Positions 38,736 to 48,522 of a DNA stretch of 64,000 nt are shown here, one piece after another (position 1 is the stretch's first letter; the number at the start of each line of letters is the position of its first letter). The notes beneath the pieces were generated by a model. The model was not told the DNA's origin and did not search any database. It saw only the letters and a program-made list of their open reading frames with translations. The stretch spans positions 310,001 through 374,000 of the forward strand of contig NZ_FOEQ01000003.1 of the NCBI RefSeq assembly GCF_900110655.1. The letters run 5' to 3'. Source of the DNA: Pseudomonas soli (GTDB lineage Bacteria > Pseudomonadota > Gammaproteobacteria > Pseudomonadales > Pseudomonadaceae). Position numbers and translations under genes: made by a program.

Positions 38736-39566
38736 TTAGAGACGAACTTGTCCTTCGAACACACGAACGGCGGGGCCGGTCATCAGCACCGGTTTGCCGG
38801 GGCCGGCCCACTCGATGCTCAGGCGCCCGCCCGGCAGGTCGATGGTTACCGGTGAGTCCATCCAGCCTTGGCTGATCGCCGCCACGGCGGCGGCGCAGGC
38901 GCCTGTGCCGCATGCCTGGGTCTCGCCCGCGCCACGCTCCCATACGCGCAGGTTGGCGCGGTGGCGGTCGACTACCTGGATGAAGCCGGCATTGACCCGC
39001 TGCGGGAAGCGCGGGTGATGCTCGATCTTCGGGCCCAGCTCATGGACCGGCGCGCTGCGCACATCGTCCACGCGCAGCACCGAATGCGGGTTGCCCATGG
39101 ACACCGCGGCGATCTGGTGCACCTGTCCGTCGATTTCGAGTGCATAGCTGGTCGCCTGCTCATCGGCGATGAACGGGACCTCGGCCGGCGTGAAGCGCGG
39201 TGGGCCCATGTCGACGCAGATCTGCCCGTCGTTGCGCACATCGAGGACGATGATGCCGCCCTTGGTCTCGACGCGAATGCGCTTCTTCGCGGTCAGGCGC
39301 TTGTCCAGGACGAAACGGGCGAAGCAGCGCGCGCCGTTGCCGCACTGTTCGACCTCGGAGCCGTCGGCGTTGAAGATACGGTAGCGGAAGTCGACATCCG
39401 GGTTGTTCGGCGCCTCGACGATCAGCAGCTGGTCGAAGCCGATGCCGGTGTTGCGGTCACCCCATTGCTTGGCGTGCTTGGGTTGGATGTGTGCGTGCTG
39501 GCTGACCAGGTCGAGGACCATGAAGTCGTTGCCCAGCCCGTGCATCTTGGTAAAACGCAGCAGCAT
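38736..39566 (-). CDS. dapF: diaminopimelate epimerase
   Basis: This 276-residue cofactor-free epimerase converts LL- to meso-diaminopimelate for lysine and peptidoglycan. The catalytic cysteines are Cys75 in [11 protein letters not shown] and Cys219 in [12 protein letters not shown]. The start [15 protein letters not shown] is certain by family. It begins 4 nt after lysA and ends 13 nt before DUF484. Confidence 0.98.
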   Translation of the reverse strand: MLLRFTKMHGLGNDFMVLDLVSQHAHIQPKHAKQWGDRNTGIGFDQLLIVEAPNNPDVDFRYRIFNADGSEVEQCGNGARCFARFVLDKRLTAKKRIRVETKGGIIVLDVRNDGQICVDMGPPRFTPAEVPFIADEQATSYALEIDGQVHQIAAVSMGNPHSVLRVDDVRSAPVHELGPKIEHHPRFPQRVNAGFIQVVDRHRANLRVWERGAGETQACGTGACAAAVAAISQGWMDSPVTIDLPGGRLSIEWAGPGKPVLMTGPAVRVFEGQVRL

Positions 39567-39570
39567 GGGT

Positions 39571-40818
39571 TCACTCCGGCAGCAGGCTTTCGCCGGCGAA
39601 CAGTTCGGTGACGGTCTCGCGGCGACGCACTTCGAAGGCCTGGTCGCCATCGACCAGCACTTCGGCGCAGCGGCCACGGGTGTTGTAGTTGGAGCTCATG
39701 ACGAAACCATAGGCGCCCGCGGAGCGCACGGCCAGCAGGTCGCCCTCGGTCAGGTCCAGCACGCGGTCCTTGCCCAGGAAGTCGCCGGTCTCGCAGATAG
39801 GGCCGACCAGATCGTAGGCCCGGCCTTGACCTTCGCGGGGCTTGACCGCGCTGACGTCCATCCAGGCCTGGTAAAGGGCCGGGCGGATCAGGTCGTTCAT
39901 GGCCGCGTCGATGATGGCGAAGTCTTTGTGCTCGGTGTGCTTGAGGTATTCCACGCGGGTCAGCAGCACGCCGCCATTGGCGACGATGTAGCGGCCCGGC
40001 TCGAACACCAGGGCCAGGTCGCGGCTGCCGACGCGCTCGCGGATGGCCTTGATGTAGTCGGCCAGCTCCGGGGGCTGCTCGTCGCGATAGCGCACGCCGA
40101 CACCGCCACCCAGGTCGAGGTGACGCAGGTGGATGCCGCACTCGGCCAGGCGGTCGACCAACACCAGCAGGCGGTCGAGGGCATCGAGGAACGGCTCGAC
40201 GGTGGTCAGCTGCGAGCCGATATGGCAGTCGACGCCGACCACGTCGAGGTTCGGCAACTGCGCGGCGCGCACGTAGATGGCCTCGGCGTCGGCTATGGCG
40301 ATGCCGAACTTGTTTTCCTTGAGGCCCGTGGAGATGTACGGGTGGGTGCCGGCGTCGACGTCCGGGTTCACGCGTAGCGACACCGGCGCGACCTTGCCCA
40401 TCTCGGCGGCCACCATTTGCAGGCGCTCGAGCTCGTCGGTGGACTCGACGTTGAAGCAGTACACCCCCACTTCCAGGGCGCGGCGCATGTCTTCACGGGT
40501 CTTGCCGACCCCGGAGAACACCACGCGATCGGCGCGGCCGCCGGCGGCCAGCACGCGTTCCAGTTCACCGCCGGAGACGATGTCGAAGCCCGCGCCCAGG
40601 CGCGCCAGCAGGTTCAGCACGCCCAGGTTGGAGTTGGCCTTGACCGCGAAGCAGACCAGGTGATCCACCCCGTGCAAGGCATCGGTGTAGCTGCGGTACT
40701 GCGCCTCGATATGGGCACGCGAGTACACGTAGGTGGGCGTTCCGAAGCGTTCGGCGATCGCCGACAGGGCCACCCCTTCCGCGAACAGCTCGCCGCCGCG
40801 GTAGTTGAATGCATCCAT
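39571..40818 (-). CDS. lysA: diaminopimelate decarboxylase
   Basis: This 415-residue PLP enzyme makes lysine from meso-diaminopimelate. PLP binds Lys60 in CFAVKANSN; later motifs include HIGSQL, EPGRYIV and the C-terminal [20 protein letters not shown] precedes the ATG. It lies 9 nt after lptM and 4 nt before dapF, so the three form one operon. Confidence 0.97.
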   Translation of the reverse strand: MDAFNYRGGELFAEGVALSAIAERFGTPTYVYSRAHIEAQYRSYTDALHGVDHLVCFAVKANSNLGVLNLLARLGAGFDIVSGGELERVLAAGGRADRVVFSGVGKTREDMRRALEVGVYCFNVESTDELERLQMVAAEMGKVAPVSLRVNPDVDAGTHPYISTGLKENKFGIAIADAEAIYVRAAQLPNLDVVGVDCHIGSQLTTVEPFLDALDRLLVLVDRLAECGIHLRHLDLGGGVGVRYRDEQPPELADYIKAIRERVGSRDLALVFEPGRYIVANGGVLLTRVEYLKHTEHKDFAIIDAAMNDLIRPALYQAWMDVSAVKPREGQGRAYDLVGPICETGDFLGKDRVLDLTEGDLLAVRSAGAYGFVMSSNYNTRGRCAEVLVDGDQAFEVRRRETVTELFAGESLLPE

Positions 40819-40827
40819 GGGATTTCC

Positions 40828-41034
40828 TTACTGCGCGGGCGACTCTTCAGGCTGCTCTTGCTGCTGCTCCAGCACTGGCTGAGGCTGGACAGGCTTGGCA
40901 TGCTGGTGCGACTTGCGCGGGCCTTTGCCGTCCTTGCCGTCTTCCGGCAGGTACAGGGGGCCTTTCTGACCGCAGGCCGAAACCAGGCAAGCAACCGCGA
41001 CCACTGCCGCGAGGGAGGAAATCAGGCGTTTCAT
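40828..41034 (-). CDS. lptM: LptM/LppL-type small lipoprotein
   Basis: This 68-residue protein has a lipoprotein signal with lipobox LVSAC at residues 17-21 and the conserved CGQKGPLYLPED after it. LptM (YifL) helps mature the LptD outer-membrane LPS translocon in E. coli. The C-terminal half is low in complexity (QPQPVLEQQQEQPEESPAQ). It heads the lptM-lysA-dapF operon. Confidence 0.92.
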   Translation of the reverse strand: MKRLISSLAAVVAVACLVSACGQKGPLYLPEDGKDGKGPRKSHQHAKPVQPQPVLEQQQEQPEESPAQ

Positions 41035-41160
41035 GGGTGAAATCCTTGGAAATATGCAGTATTGCGGCCGAGTATACCGAGCGACCACCTGATTGCCTAT
41101 GCAAGGGGTGCCCCCGCTCGGCGGGCGTAGGCGACCGAAGGACATGCGGCTTTTTCTTGC

Positions 41161-41187
41161 AGCTATTAGCTTGTAGCTTGAAGCTTT
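41161..41187. repeat. heptamer microrepeat AGCTTGW
   Basis: Four successive units AGCTATT, AGCTTGT, AGCTTGA and AGCTTT lie in the divergent lptM/cyaY gap. This resembles a short tandem motif seen between genes in fluorescent pseudomonads. It is 55 nt before cyaY. Confidence 0.6.
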
Positions 41188-41241
41188 CGCCCTTATCGTG
41201 CCCGGCTTGCGTGTGTACAGCCATTTTTCGAGGTCCCTGCA

Positions 41242-41574
41242 ATGAGTTTGAGCGAAGCGCGTTTCCACGACCTGGTCGACGCGACCCAACAGGCCCTGGA
41301 AGACCTGTTCGATGAAAGCGGCATGGACCTGGACATGGAAAATTCCGCCGGCGTCCTGACCATCAAGTTCGACAATGGCAGCCAGCTGATCTTCAGCCGC
41401 CAGGAGCCGCTGCGCCAACTGTGGCTGGCGGACAAGTCCGGTGGTTTCCACTTCGACTATGACCAAGAGAGCGGCAAGTGGGTGTGTGAGAAGAGCGAAG
41501 AGCTGCTCGGCGAGATGCTCGAGCGCATCGTCTGGGAGCGGGCCGGCGAGAAGCTGGACTTCGACGAGATTTGA
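41242..41574 (+). CDS. cyaY: frataxin-like iron donor CyaY
   Basis: This 110-residue frataxin homologue has an acidic first helix (ALEDLFDESGMDLDMEN) and the beta sheet with QEPLRQLWLADKSGGFHFDY. It binds iron and tunes Fe-S cluster assembly at IscS. It is divergent from lptM, the conserved arrangement. A DUF1289 gene starts 1 nt after its stop. Confidence 0.96.
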   Translation: MSLSEARFHDLVDATQQALEDLFDESGMDLDMENSAGVLTIKFDNGSQLIFSRQEPLRQLWLADKSGGFHFDYDQESGKWVCEKSEELLGEMLERIVWERAGEKLDFDEI

Positions 41575-41575
41575 A

Positions 41576-41794
41576 ATGAGCGAACAGCCCAGGCCCCCCA
41601 AGCCGCTCTACAGCAATGTAAGTCCGGCGGTGCCGTCACCTTGTATCAGCATATGTCGGCTGGATGAGCGCAAGGTGTGCACCGGTTGCCACCGCCACGT
41701 CGAGCATATCCGCGAGTGGCGTGCGGCCGATGACGAGCGGCGCCGGCAGATCTGCCGCGAGGCGCTGGCCCTGAAAGCGGGGGGCCAGGCATAG
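41576..41794 (+). CDS. DUF1289 domain protein
   Basis: This 72-residue protein has the DUF1289 cysteine pattern SPCISICRLDERKVCTGC, probably a metal site, then an arginine-rich helix. Function is unknown. It begins 1 nt after cyaY and is presumably translated from the same mRNA. Confidence 0.88.
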   Translation: MSEQPRPPKPLYSNVSPAVPSPCISICRLDERKVCTGCHRHVEHIREWRAADDERRRQICREALALKAGGQA

Positions 41795-41874
41795 CCACAA
41801 CGGCGGTGTGGGCTTGAGTATTTGCCCCGCTGTGGTAGTGTCAGGGTCTGCGTCGGTGACGCCAAGCATTTCAC

Positions 41875-41899
41875 AAACCCCGCCCTTGGGCGGGGTTTT
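41875..41899. terminator. Rho-independent terminator
   Basis: AAACCCCGCCC/GGGCGGGGTTT with loop TT ends the cyaY-DUF1289 transcript, 80 nt after the stop. The rnk gene begins 51 nt later. Confidence 0.88.
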
Positions 41900-41949
41900 G
41901 CTTTATCTGCCTTTAGTAAATTGCCTGTTCAAAGGAGTCTGACTGGATC

Positions 41950-42360
41950 ATGAGCACCAAGCCTTCCCTCATCCTCACCCGACTGGACGTGCAGCGTCTC
42001 GAGCGCCTGCTCGACAGCCTCGATGAAAGCACCCCGGGTATGCTCGCCCTGCAGGACGAGCTGGACCGCGCCGAGAAAGTGGTGGGTCACGAGGAAGTCC
42101 CGGCCGGCGTGGTGACCATGAACTCTCGCGTGCACTGCCGCGAGATCGCCAGTGGCAAGGATTACCACCTGACCCTGGTGTATCCGAAGGACGCGGGTCC
42201 TGAAGGCAACGTCTCGATCCTTGCGCCGATCGGCTGCGCATTGCTGGGCCTGTCGGTGGGTGACCAGATCGACTGGCCGGCGCCGGGCGGCAAGACGCTC
42301 AAGCTCGAGCTGCTGGCAGTCGAGTACCAGCCGGAAGCGGCAGGGGACTTCGATCTCTGA
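41950..42360 (+). CDS. rnk: nucleoside diphosphate kinase regulator Rnk
   Basis: This 136-residue Rnk has a short N-terminal coiled part and a GreA-like C-terminal domain (NVSILAPIGCALLGLSVGDQI). Rnk binds RNA polymerase without the GreA tip and can replace AlgQ in P. aeruginosa; algQ lies 12.7 kb away here. AGGAG is 13 nt before the ATG, a wide spacing. It converges with cyaA, 5 nt between stops. Confidence 0.94.
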   Translation: MSTKPSLILTRLDVQRLERLLDSLDESTPGMLALQDELDRAEKVVGHEEVPAGVVTMNSRVHCREIASGKDYHLTLVYPKDAGPEGNVSILAPIGCALLGLSVGDQIDWPAPGGKTLKLELLAVEYQPEAAGDFDL

Positions 42361-42365
42361 GTTGA

Positions 42366-45230
42366 TCAGGGCTCCAGCCGCGCCTGCAGCTGTTGCAGCC
42401 CATCGTTGAGTGCCTGTTCCAGTTCGCGTTTGTAGCGTAGGCAGAGGCTGGTGGACCCTTGCTCGTCCTCCAGCAGTTCGGACAGGTCGAGGTCGGTGAT
42501 GTAGCAGCGGTAACTGCCGCTGCCGCGACGCTGGCGCAGGATCTGTCGCGCGACCACGGCATACAGCTGGTCGCCATGCTCCAGTTCGGAAAACTCCTGC
42601 TGGTCGCAGTAAAGGGTGACGTGCACCTCATCGCCCGTGCCGGCCTGGAGGATCGCCTGGACCTCGAAACAGGCCTGGTTCTGGCTGTCCGCGGGTGCCG
42701 GCCTGGGTTCCAGGCTGCGCGCCTTGCCTGGACCGGATGGCAGCAACTGGTAGTAGAGGATGTCCAGCGATGCTTGTTGCAGGCTGTCCAAGGGCAGCAG
42801 GGCATCGCGGCGCATTACCATCGCTTGCAGGAAGCGCTGCAATGGCAGCAGCAGGTGCGGCTCGTCCTGTTGCGGCAGCCGCTGCTGCCAGAGCGCGTTG
42901 TGCTCGTCGAGCACGTACAGGTCGGCCCAGCCTTCGAGCAGACGGTAGAACACCTGGATGCAGCCGGGTTGGCCCTGGGCCAGGACCAGTGGCAGGTCGT
43001 GGTCCTGCAGGGCGTGGGTGTCCAGGTGCAATGGGCTGTAGCTGCTGCGCTCCTCGCCGAGCGCCGCCAGCACGGCGTCGTGGTCGGCTAGGCTGGCCAA
43101 GGTGACCTGCCCGGGCTGCAAGTCGAGGATGTGGGTGTGCTGGGCCACCTGTAGCAAATAACGGTGATTCAGGCCTTGGTCGAGCAGCAGTTGCACGGTG
43201 TCGAAAATCTCCTCGACCCGCTGGCTGATGGCTTGGGCGCGGTTGTGGCAATAGCAGCGCACCCGCACCCGCGGGCGATGGCTGCGCTGGCCCAGGCTGT
43301 TAAGGAAGTCGCGCAGGCAGCGCACCAGCGCATGCTCGCCGTCGTAGCGCTGGACCAGCACCTCGTTCCAGCTGTTGAGGGTGATCTGGTCGAGGGTCAG
43401 TACCAGGTTCTCGCGCACCCCGGCGTAGCTGAGCGAGTCGGTGCGCTCGGTGGTCATCAGGATGTTCAGGTCGCGGTGATGGCGCAGCGGGTCGACGCCG
43501 ACATTCACCAGCAGCAGGATCTCGTCGGCCACGCTCGGCTGCAGCAGGCGCACCTCGCTGACTGTCTCCAGAGGCAGGGGGATGCTCTGCTGCAGGCTGC
43601 CGATAAGGTTGAACAGCTCGAACTCGCTCAGGTCGCTGGCGCCCGGGTGCAAGGCCAGGCGCGTACTGCTGTCGATCACGCCATTGCGGTGGGCCCAGGT
43701 GAGCAGTTCGAGCAGTTCGCGGCAGCGCTTGATCGGGCTGAAGTGCTCCCACTCGTGTACGCCCAGATTGCCGTTGTACAGCCCCCAGTGGTGTGTGCCC
43801 GGTTCCTTGCGGTTGGGTGATTGCACCAAGGTGAGGGTGTCCTCGGCCAGGTCCGGAGCGATGCCCGGGTTGATCACCTCGATCTTGCCGGCACGGCGCT
43901 CGAAGGCGGCGTAGAGGCGGCGGCCAAGCACATTGAGGTCACGCTGGTCGGCCCGGCTGTTGGCGTTCTGCTGGCGGGCAAACTGGGTCAGGAAGCGATA
44001 GCTGTGGTTCAGCTCGGCCACCAGTTCGCGGCGCTCGACGGCCACCTGGCGTACTTTCCACTGGCTGCGGCTGTCGAGCAGCGCCAGTTGGCGTTCGTCC
44101 CAGCCCCATTCCTCGGTCAGGCGCCCCAACAATTGGCGCTGCCAGCCCCCGCTGCGGCTGCGACCCAGGTCGCCGAGTTTCTTGTTCACCTTCAGATACA
44201 GGCTGCGCCGTACCAGCTCCAGGCGTGCCGGCTCGCCACGCAGGAGCAGGTAACGCTCGATACGGCGGTAGACCATCACATAGGGGTCGAGCTCATCCAG
44301 GTCCAGCTGGTTGGCGAACACGGCCTGCTTGTAGTCCAGGCTCAGGCAGCGCACCTGCGGGTGTTCGCTGGCGTAGGCCTCGGTGAGCAGCAGCTTGAGC
44401 AGCGACTTGTAGGGTGAGTCGATGCCCTTGAACAGCTGCCACAGCCCGGCGCCGACGAACTCGCCCGACGGGATATGCGCCAGGTGGCCGAGGTCGAGGT
44501 CGTCCTGGGCACGGATGAAGCGCTTGGACAGCAGGGTCTGGGTGTAGTCGCGGTAGTTGTGCTCCTGGTAGACCGGCACCAGCCACCACAGTGGCGTGCG
44601 CCCGGCCAGCCAGATGGCGGTGCGGTAGAACTCGTCGAGCAGCAGGTAATGCTGGGTGGTGCCGCAGTCGTCGGAGCTGAGCTGGCTGTCACGCTCGCCC
44701 TGGACGAAGCCCCGGGGTTCGATCAGGAAGAAGTGTGCTTCGGCGCCCTGGCTGGCCGCCCAGGTTTCGAGCAACTGGCACTTGCGTCGCAGGTCGGCCA
44801 CGGCCTGCTCGTCCAGGTCCGGTGCATGGCACACCCACAGGTCCATGTCGCTCTGCTCGGCCTGGGCCAGCGTGCCGAGGCTGCCCATCAGGAACAGGCC
44901 GTGGATCGGCTGCGGCGGCTTGCCGTGGCGTGGCTTGTAGGTGAACGAGCGGGTCAGGCGCTGGGCTTCGGCGAGCAGCTCGTCGTCGGGCTCGAAACCG
45001 GAGACCCCTGCGGGGGTGGTGCCGGAAACATAGCCTGGCAGCAGCGGATGATTGACGTGGAAGAACAGCGGCAGCAGCGTGAGGACCTGCTGCTGGCGTG
45101 TGGATAACCCTTCCATCGCCCGTGCCAGGCGGCCCTGGTTGATCTTCAGGAAGCGCGCGCGCAGCTTGGCCAGCTCCTTGCGGTCGATGCCTTGTTCCAG
45201 GTCGGGGCGGATTTCGTGGGGGTGGTTCAT
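42366..45230 (-). CDS. cyaA: class I adenylate cyclase
   Basis: This 954-residue enzyme makes cAMP for Vfr/CRP-type regulation. The nucleotidyltransferase core is LMGSLGTLAQAEQSDMDLWV (about residues 114-133) with the metal Asp pair DMD. A long C-terminal regulatory region follows. The length matches Pseudomonas CyaA. No clear Shine-Dalgarno is seen before the ATG. Confidence 0.95.
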   Translation of the reverse strand: MNHPHEIRPDLEQGIDRKELAKLRARFLKINQGRLARAMEGLSTRQQQVLTLLPLFFHVNHPLLPGYVSGTTPAGVSGFEPDDELLAEAQRLTRSFTYKPRHGKPPQPIHGLFLMGSLGTLAQAEQSDMDLWVCHAPDLDEQAVADLRRKCQLLETWAASQGAEAHFFLIEPRGFVQGERDSQLSSDDCGTTQHYLLLDEFYRTAIWLAGRTPLWWLVPVYQEHNYRDYTQTLLSKRFIRAQDDLDLGHLAHIPSGEFVGAGLWQLFKGIDSPYKSLLKLLLTEAYASEHPQVRCLSLDYKQAVFANQLDLDELDPYVMVYRRIERYLLLRGEPARLELVRRSLYLKVNKKLGDLGRSRSGGWQRQLLGRLTEEWGWDERQLALLDSRSQWKVRQVAVERRELVAELNHSYRFLTQFARQQNANSRADQRDLNVLGRRLYAAFERRAGKIEVINPGIAPDLAEDTLTLVQSPNRKEPGTHHWGLYNGNLGVHEWEHFSPIKRCRELLELLTWAHRNGVIDSSTRLALHPGASDLSEFELFNLIGSLQQSIPLPLETVSEVRLLQPSVADEILLLVNVGVDPLRHHRDLNILMTTERTDSLSYAGVRENLVLTLDQITLNSWNEVLVQRYDGEHALVRCLRDFLNSLGQRSHRPRVRVRCYCHNRAQAISQRVEEIFDTVQLLLDQGLNHRYLLQVAQHTHILDLQPGQVTLASLADHDAVLAALGEERSSYSPLHLDTHALQDHDLPLVLAQGQPGCIQVFYRLLEGWADLYVLDEHNALWQQRLPQQDEPHLLLPLQRFLQAMVMRRDALLPLDSLQQASLDILYYQLLPSGPGKARSLEPRPAPADSQNQACFEVQAILQAGTGDEVHVTLYCDQQEFSELEHGDQLYAVVARQILRQRRGSGSYRCYITDLDLSELLEDEQGSTSLCLRYKRELEQALNDGLQQLQARLEP

Positions 45231-45353
45231 TGCGCGCTCAGGCAGGCCGGGGGAAGCACTGGCGAGTTTAGCCTGAGTGGCGCGGTCGGATAAGGGGTTG
45301 CTGGCTTTTTGACGTCAGATTTGCAACGCCTGTGCAAGCCATCGATGGTTAAG

Positions 45354-45389
45354 CCCGCTCCTGCAGGTCTGCCGAGTTGCAGGAGCGGG
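45354..45389. repeat. short REP-type hairpin
   Basis: CCCGCTCCTGCA and TGCAGGAGCGGG pair with a 12-nt loop between cyaA and the TIGR02647 gene. The CCCGCTCCTGCA core is a variant of the window's CCCGCTCCCAC. Confidence 0.7.
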
Positions 45390-45398
45390 AGCAGGGGT

Positions 45399-45650
45399 TC
45401 AGGCCGGCTGGGCGGATTTTGATTTGAGGATGGTCAGCAAAAGCCGGACGCTTTCAGCGGCATCGATACCGAGGCTGGTCAGGTAACCACCATCGGGTTG
45501 GTCGGTGAGCCCTTTGTCATGCAGGCGCTTGGCGGCGGCGACCAGGGCGGGGGAGGCGTCGCTGCTGACCTTGATGCCTTCCTGGTGGTTGTCCAGGTTG
45601 AACTGGGAAAGGACTTCCAGTTCGGCGATCAGTTCTGGGGTAAAAGGCAT
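45399..45650 (-). CDS. TIGR02647 family protein
   Basis: This 83-residue protein starts MPFTPELIAELEVLSQFNLD and includes HQEGIKVSSDASPALVAAAKRLHDKGL and GGYLTSLG, which fit the TIGR02647 family of small, possibly DNA-binding proteins. GGAG lies upstream. The start is chosen over one eight codons earlier. It lies 51 nt after another small gene on the same strand. Confidence 0.85.
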   Translation of the reverse strand: MPFTPELIAELEVLSQFNLDNHQEGIKVSSDASPALVAAAKRLHDKGLTDQPDGGYLTSLGIDAAESVRLLLTILKSKSAQPA

Positions 45651-45701
45651 GGGCAACTCCTGACTTCGAGACAAGGATGGAAGTCAGGAGTGTAGTCAGG
45701 C

Positions 45702-46004
45702 TTATTCGATGCCGCCTTGATCCGCCTCAGGTGGCAGCTCCGGCAGGGCGCGCAGGGCGGTTTCGTACCACTCGGTATCGAACGGGCGATCTTCGTCGAG
45801 CATGGCGTCGATCTCGATGGCCAGCACGTGGGCCATGAGGTTGAGGATGTCTTCACGCTCGTAGCCGACCAGGGTCAGCTTGTTGAAGGTGGCCTTGGCG
45901 GCTGGCGGCTCGCCGCTTTCGATCTGGTTCTCGATCGCCTGGGTCAGGGTGGCCTCGGCGAAGTCTTCTTCATCATTGTTGTCGATGTCTTGGGGTTCGC
46001 TCAT
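45702..46004 (-). CDS. conserved hypothetical acidic protein
   Basis: This 100-residue protein starts MSEPQDIDNNDEEDFAEATLT. It is acidic at the N-terminus, with a helical core YEREDILNLMAHVLAIEIDAMLDED and WYETALRALPELPPE. AGGAG lies upstream. I do not recognise a characterised family. It is transcribed with the TIGR02647 gene and divergent from the GST gene. Confidence 0.8.
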   Translation of the reverse strand: MSEPQDIDNNDEEDFAEATLTQAIENQIESGEPPAAKATFNKLTLVGYEREDILNLMAHVLAIEIDAMLDEDRPFDTEWYETALRALPELPPEADQGGIE

Positions 46005-46150
46005 GGCGGTGCTCCTGTGGTGAGGCACACAGTGTGCCACGCTTGCGCTGGCAATGCCCGGCCATCAGCGCCGGGCATGGCACTGGCCAAGGGTGGGCAA
46101 GGGAGCTATAACAGCCGGGCCAACCCCATACGGCCTTGGAGGCTGTCTCA

Positions 46151-46813
46151 ATGCTCAAGCTTCATGGATTCGCGGTCAGCAACTACTACAACATGGTCAA
46201 GCTGGCCTTGCTGGAGAAAGGCGTGCCCTTCGAAGAGGTGCCGTTCTTCGGCGGCCAGTTGCCTCAAGCCCTGGCCATCAGCCCCCGTGGCAAGGTGCCA
46301 GTGCTGCAGACCGAGCACGGTTTCATCAGCGAGACCGGGGTCATCCTCGACTACATCGAGCAGACCCAGCCGGGCAAGGCGCTGCTGCCGGCCGATGCCT
46401 TCGGGCAGGCCAAGGTGCGCGAGCTGCTGCGGGAAATCGAGCTGTATATCGAGTTGCCGGCGCGTACCTGCTATGCCGAGGCGTTTTTCGGCGCGGCGGT
46501 GGAGCCGCTGATCAAGGAGCGGGCGCGGGCCGACCTGCTGGCGGGTTTTGCCACTCTCAAGCGCAATGGCAAGTTTGCGCCTTATGCGGCCGGTGAGCAG
46601 CTGACCATCGCCGACCTGATGTTCTGTTTCTCGGTCGACCTGGCCTGTGCGGTGGGCAAGAAGGTGCTGAGCATCGACTTCCTGGCGGATTTCCCGGAAG
46701 CGAAGGCGCTGTTGCAGTTGTTGGGTGAGAACCCGCACATGGCGCGGATCGTGGCGGACAAGGATGCGGCGATGCCGGCGTTCCTCGAAATGGTCAAAAG
46801 CGGCAAGCGCTAA
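46151..46813 (+). CDS. glutathione S-transferase family protein
   Basis: This 220-residue protein has a thioredoxin-like N-domain (MLKLHGFAVSNYYNMVKLALLEKG, with PRGKVPVLQ and SETGVILDYIE) and an alpha-helical C-domain with YAAGEQLTIADLMF. GSTs detoxify electrophiles with glutathione; the substrate is unknown. GGAGG precedes the ATG. It is convergent with argH, with a REP between. Confidence 0.92.
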   Translation: MLKLHGFAVSNYYNMVKLALLEKGVPFEEVPFFGGQLPQALAISPRGKVPVLQTEHGFISETGVILDYIEQTQPGKALLPADAFGQAKVRELLREIELYIELPARTCYAEAFFGAAVEPLIKERARADLLAGFATLKRNGKFAPYAAGEQLTIADLMFCFSVDLACAVGKKVLSIDFLADFPEAKALLQLLGENPHMARIVADKDAAMPAFLEMVKSGKR

Positions 46814-46823
46814 GGCCGGAAAC

Positions 46824-46895
46824 GATCACGGGGCAAGGCCGCTCCCACGTCTCCTTGCACAGGCGGCGTGGGAGCGGCCTTGCCCCGCGATTGAT
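46824..46895. repeat. REP pair between GST and argH
   Basis: GGGGCAAGGCCGCTCCCACG and its inverted partner CGTGGGAGCGGCCTTGCCCC lie around a 17-nt centre, and the flanking GATC adds to the symmetry. The core reads AAGGCCGC instead of AAGCCCGC. Confidence 0.85.
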
Positions 46896-46908
46896 CTGGC
46901 AGAAGCGC

Positions 46909-48303
46909 TTAGCGCGAAGCCAGCAAGGCCTTGCCGCGCACCACGGCCGCGCGCACCTGCGCCGGCGCGGTGCCGCCGATATGGTTGCGGGCGTTGACCG
47001 AACCTTCCAGGGTCAGCACGGCAAACACGTCCTGCTCGATCTGGTCGCTGAACTGGCGCAGCTCTTCCAGGCTCATCTCGGCCAGGTCCTTGCCAGTGTC
47101 GACGCCATGTTTCACCGCGTGGCCGACGATTTCGTGGCAGTCACGGAACGGCAGGCCGCGGCGCACCAGGTAGTCGGCGAGGTCCGTGGCGGTGGAGAAG
47201 CCGCGCAGGGCCGCCTCGCGCATGATCGCGTGCTTGGGCTTGATCGCCGGGATCATGTCGGCGAAGGCGCGCAGCGAGTCGCGCAGGGTGTCGGCGGCGT
47301 CGAACAGCGGCTCTTTATCCTCCTGGTTGTCCTTGTTGTAGGCCAGCGGCTGGCCTTTCATCAGGGTCAGCAGGCCGGTAAGGGCGCCGAACACGCGGCC
47401 GCTCTTGCCACGCACCAGCTCCGGTACGTCGGGGTTCTTCTTCTGCGGCATGATCGAGCTGCCGGTGCAGAAGCGATCAGGCAAGTCGATGAACTGGAAT
47501 TGCGCGCTGGTCCACAGCACCAGCTCTTCGGAGAAGCGCGACAGGTGCATCATGGCGATGCTGGCGGCGGCACAGAATTCGATGGCGAAGTCGCGGTCCG
47601 AGACGCCGTCCAGCGAGTTACCGGCCACGGCCTCGAAGCCCAGCAGCTTGCAGGTCAGCTCGCGGTCGATCGGGTAGGTGGTGCCGGCCAGCGCGGCGCT
47701 GCCCAGGGGCATGCGGTTGGCGCGCTTGCGGCAGTCGACCAGGCGCTCGTAGTCGCGGCTGAGCATTTCGAACCAGGCCAGCAGGTGGTGGCCGAAGGTC
47801 ACCGGCTGTGCGGTCTGCAGGTGGGTGAAGCCGGGCATGATGGTCTCGGCTTCACGCTCGGCCTGTTCCAGCAGGCCCTTTTGCAGGCGGGTGATCTCGG
47901 CCAGGATCAGGTCGATCTCGTCACGCAGCCACAGGCGGATGTCGGTGGCCACCTGGTCGTTGCGGCTGCGACCGGTGTGGAGCTTCTTGCCGGTGATGCC
48001 GATGCGATCGGTCAGGCGCGCCTCGATGTTCATGTGCACGTCTTCCAGGTCGACGCGCCAATCGAAGGTGCCGGCCTCGATCTCACCCTGGATGGTCTTC
48101 AGGCCATCGATGATGGTGTCGCGCTCGGCGTCGCTGAGTACGCCGACCTGCGCCAGCATGGTGGCGTGGGCGATCGAACCCATGATGTCGTGACGGTAAA
48201 GGCGCTTGTCGAAATCGACCGAGGCGGTGAAGCGGGCGACGAAGGCGTCGACGGGCTCACTGAAGCGGCCGCCCCAGGACTGATTGGTCTTGTCGGTGCT
48301 CAT
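46909..48303 (-). CDS. argH: argininosuccinate lyase
   Basis: This 464-residue enzyme splits argininosuccinate into arginine and fumarate. The fumarase signature [15 protein letters not shown] is present, with the N-terminal QSWGGRF. The start [10 protein letters not shown] is preferred over an upstream one by family length. It is divergent from algR; in P. aeruginosa a kinase gene fimS/algZ would lie in this gap. Confidence 0.97.
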   Translation of the reverse strand: MSTDKTNQSWGGRFSEPVDAFVARFTASVDFDKRLYRHDIMGSIAHATMLAQVGVLSDAERDTIIDGLKTIQGEIEAGTFDWRVDLEDVHMNIEARLTDRIGITGKKLHTGRSRNDQVATDIRLWLRDEIDLILAEITRLQKGLLEQAEREAETIMPGFTHLQTAQPVTFGHHLLAWFEMLSRDYERLVDCRKRANRMPLGSAALAGTTYPIDRELTCKLLGFEAVAGNSLDGVSDRDFAIEFCAAASIAMMHLSRFSEELVLWTSAQFQFIDLPDRFCTGSSIMPQKKNPDVPELVRGKSGRVFGALTGLLTLMKGQPLAYNKDNQEDKEPLFDAADTLRDSLRAFADMIPAIKPKHAIMREAALRGFSTATDLADYLVRRGLPFRDCHEIVGHAVKHGVDTGKDLAEMSLEELRQFSDQIEQDVFAVLTLEGSVNARNHIGGTAPAQVRAAVVRGKALLASR

Positions 48304-48495
48304 GGATTCACTCGTTGAAGGCGTGAACGGAAAAGTGGCGCCGATCATAGCAGGGTTGCGTCCGCCGCCGCAGGGCGCTGGTCGTGAGAATCACCCGGTA
48401 ACCTGGGGGTGCGGCATATTCAACGATTGAACGGCAGCGTTCCACGGAGCGTCTACAGTTGGACAAAGGGCTGGCGGCAAATCTGCCAGGCCAGT

Positions 48496-48522
48496 GAATC
48501 TTTGGCCTTCGCACCGGTCTGT
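48496..48522 (+). promoter_or_regulatory. candidate AlgU (sigma-22)-type promoter of algR
   Basis: GAATCT-N16-TCTGT resembles the AlgU consensus GAACTT-N16-TCTGA at most positions and lies 78 nt before algR. A separate -10-like TATACC lies at 48561-48566. AlgU control of algR is known in P. aeruginosa; here it is inferred. Confidence 0.35.
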
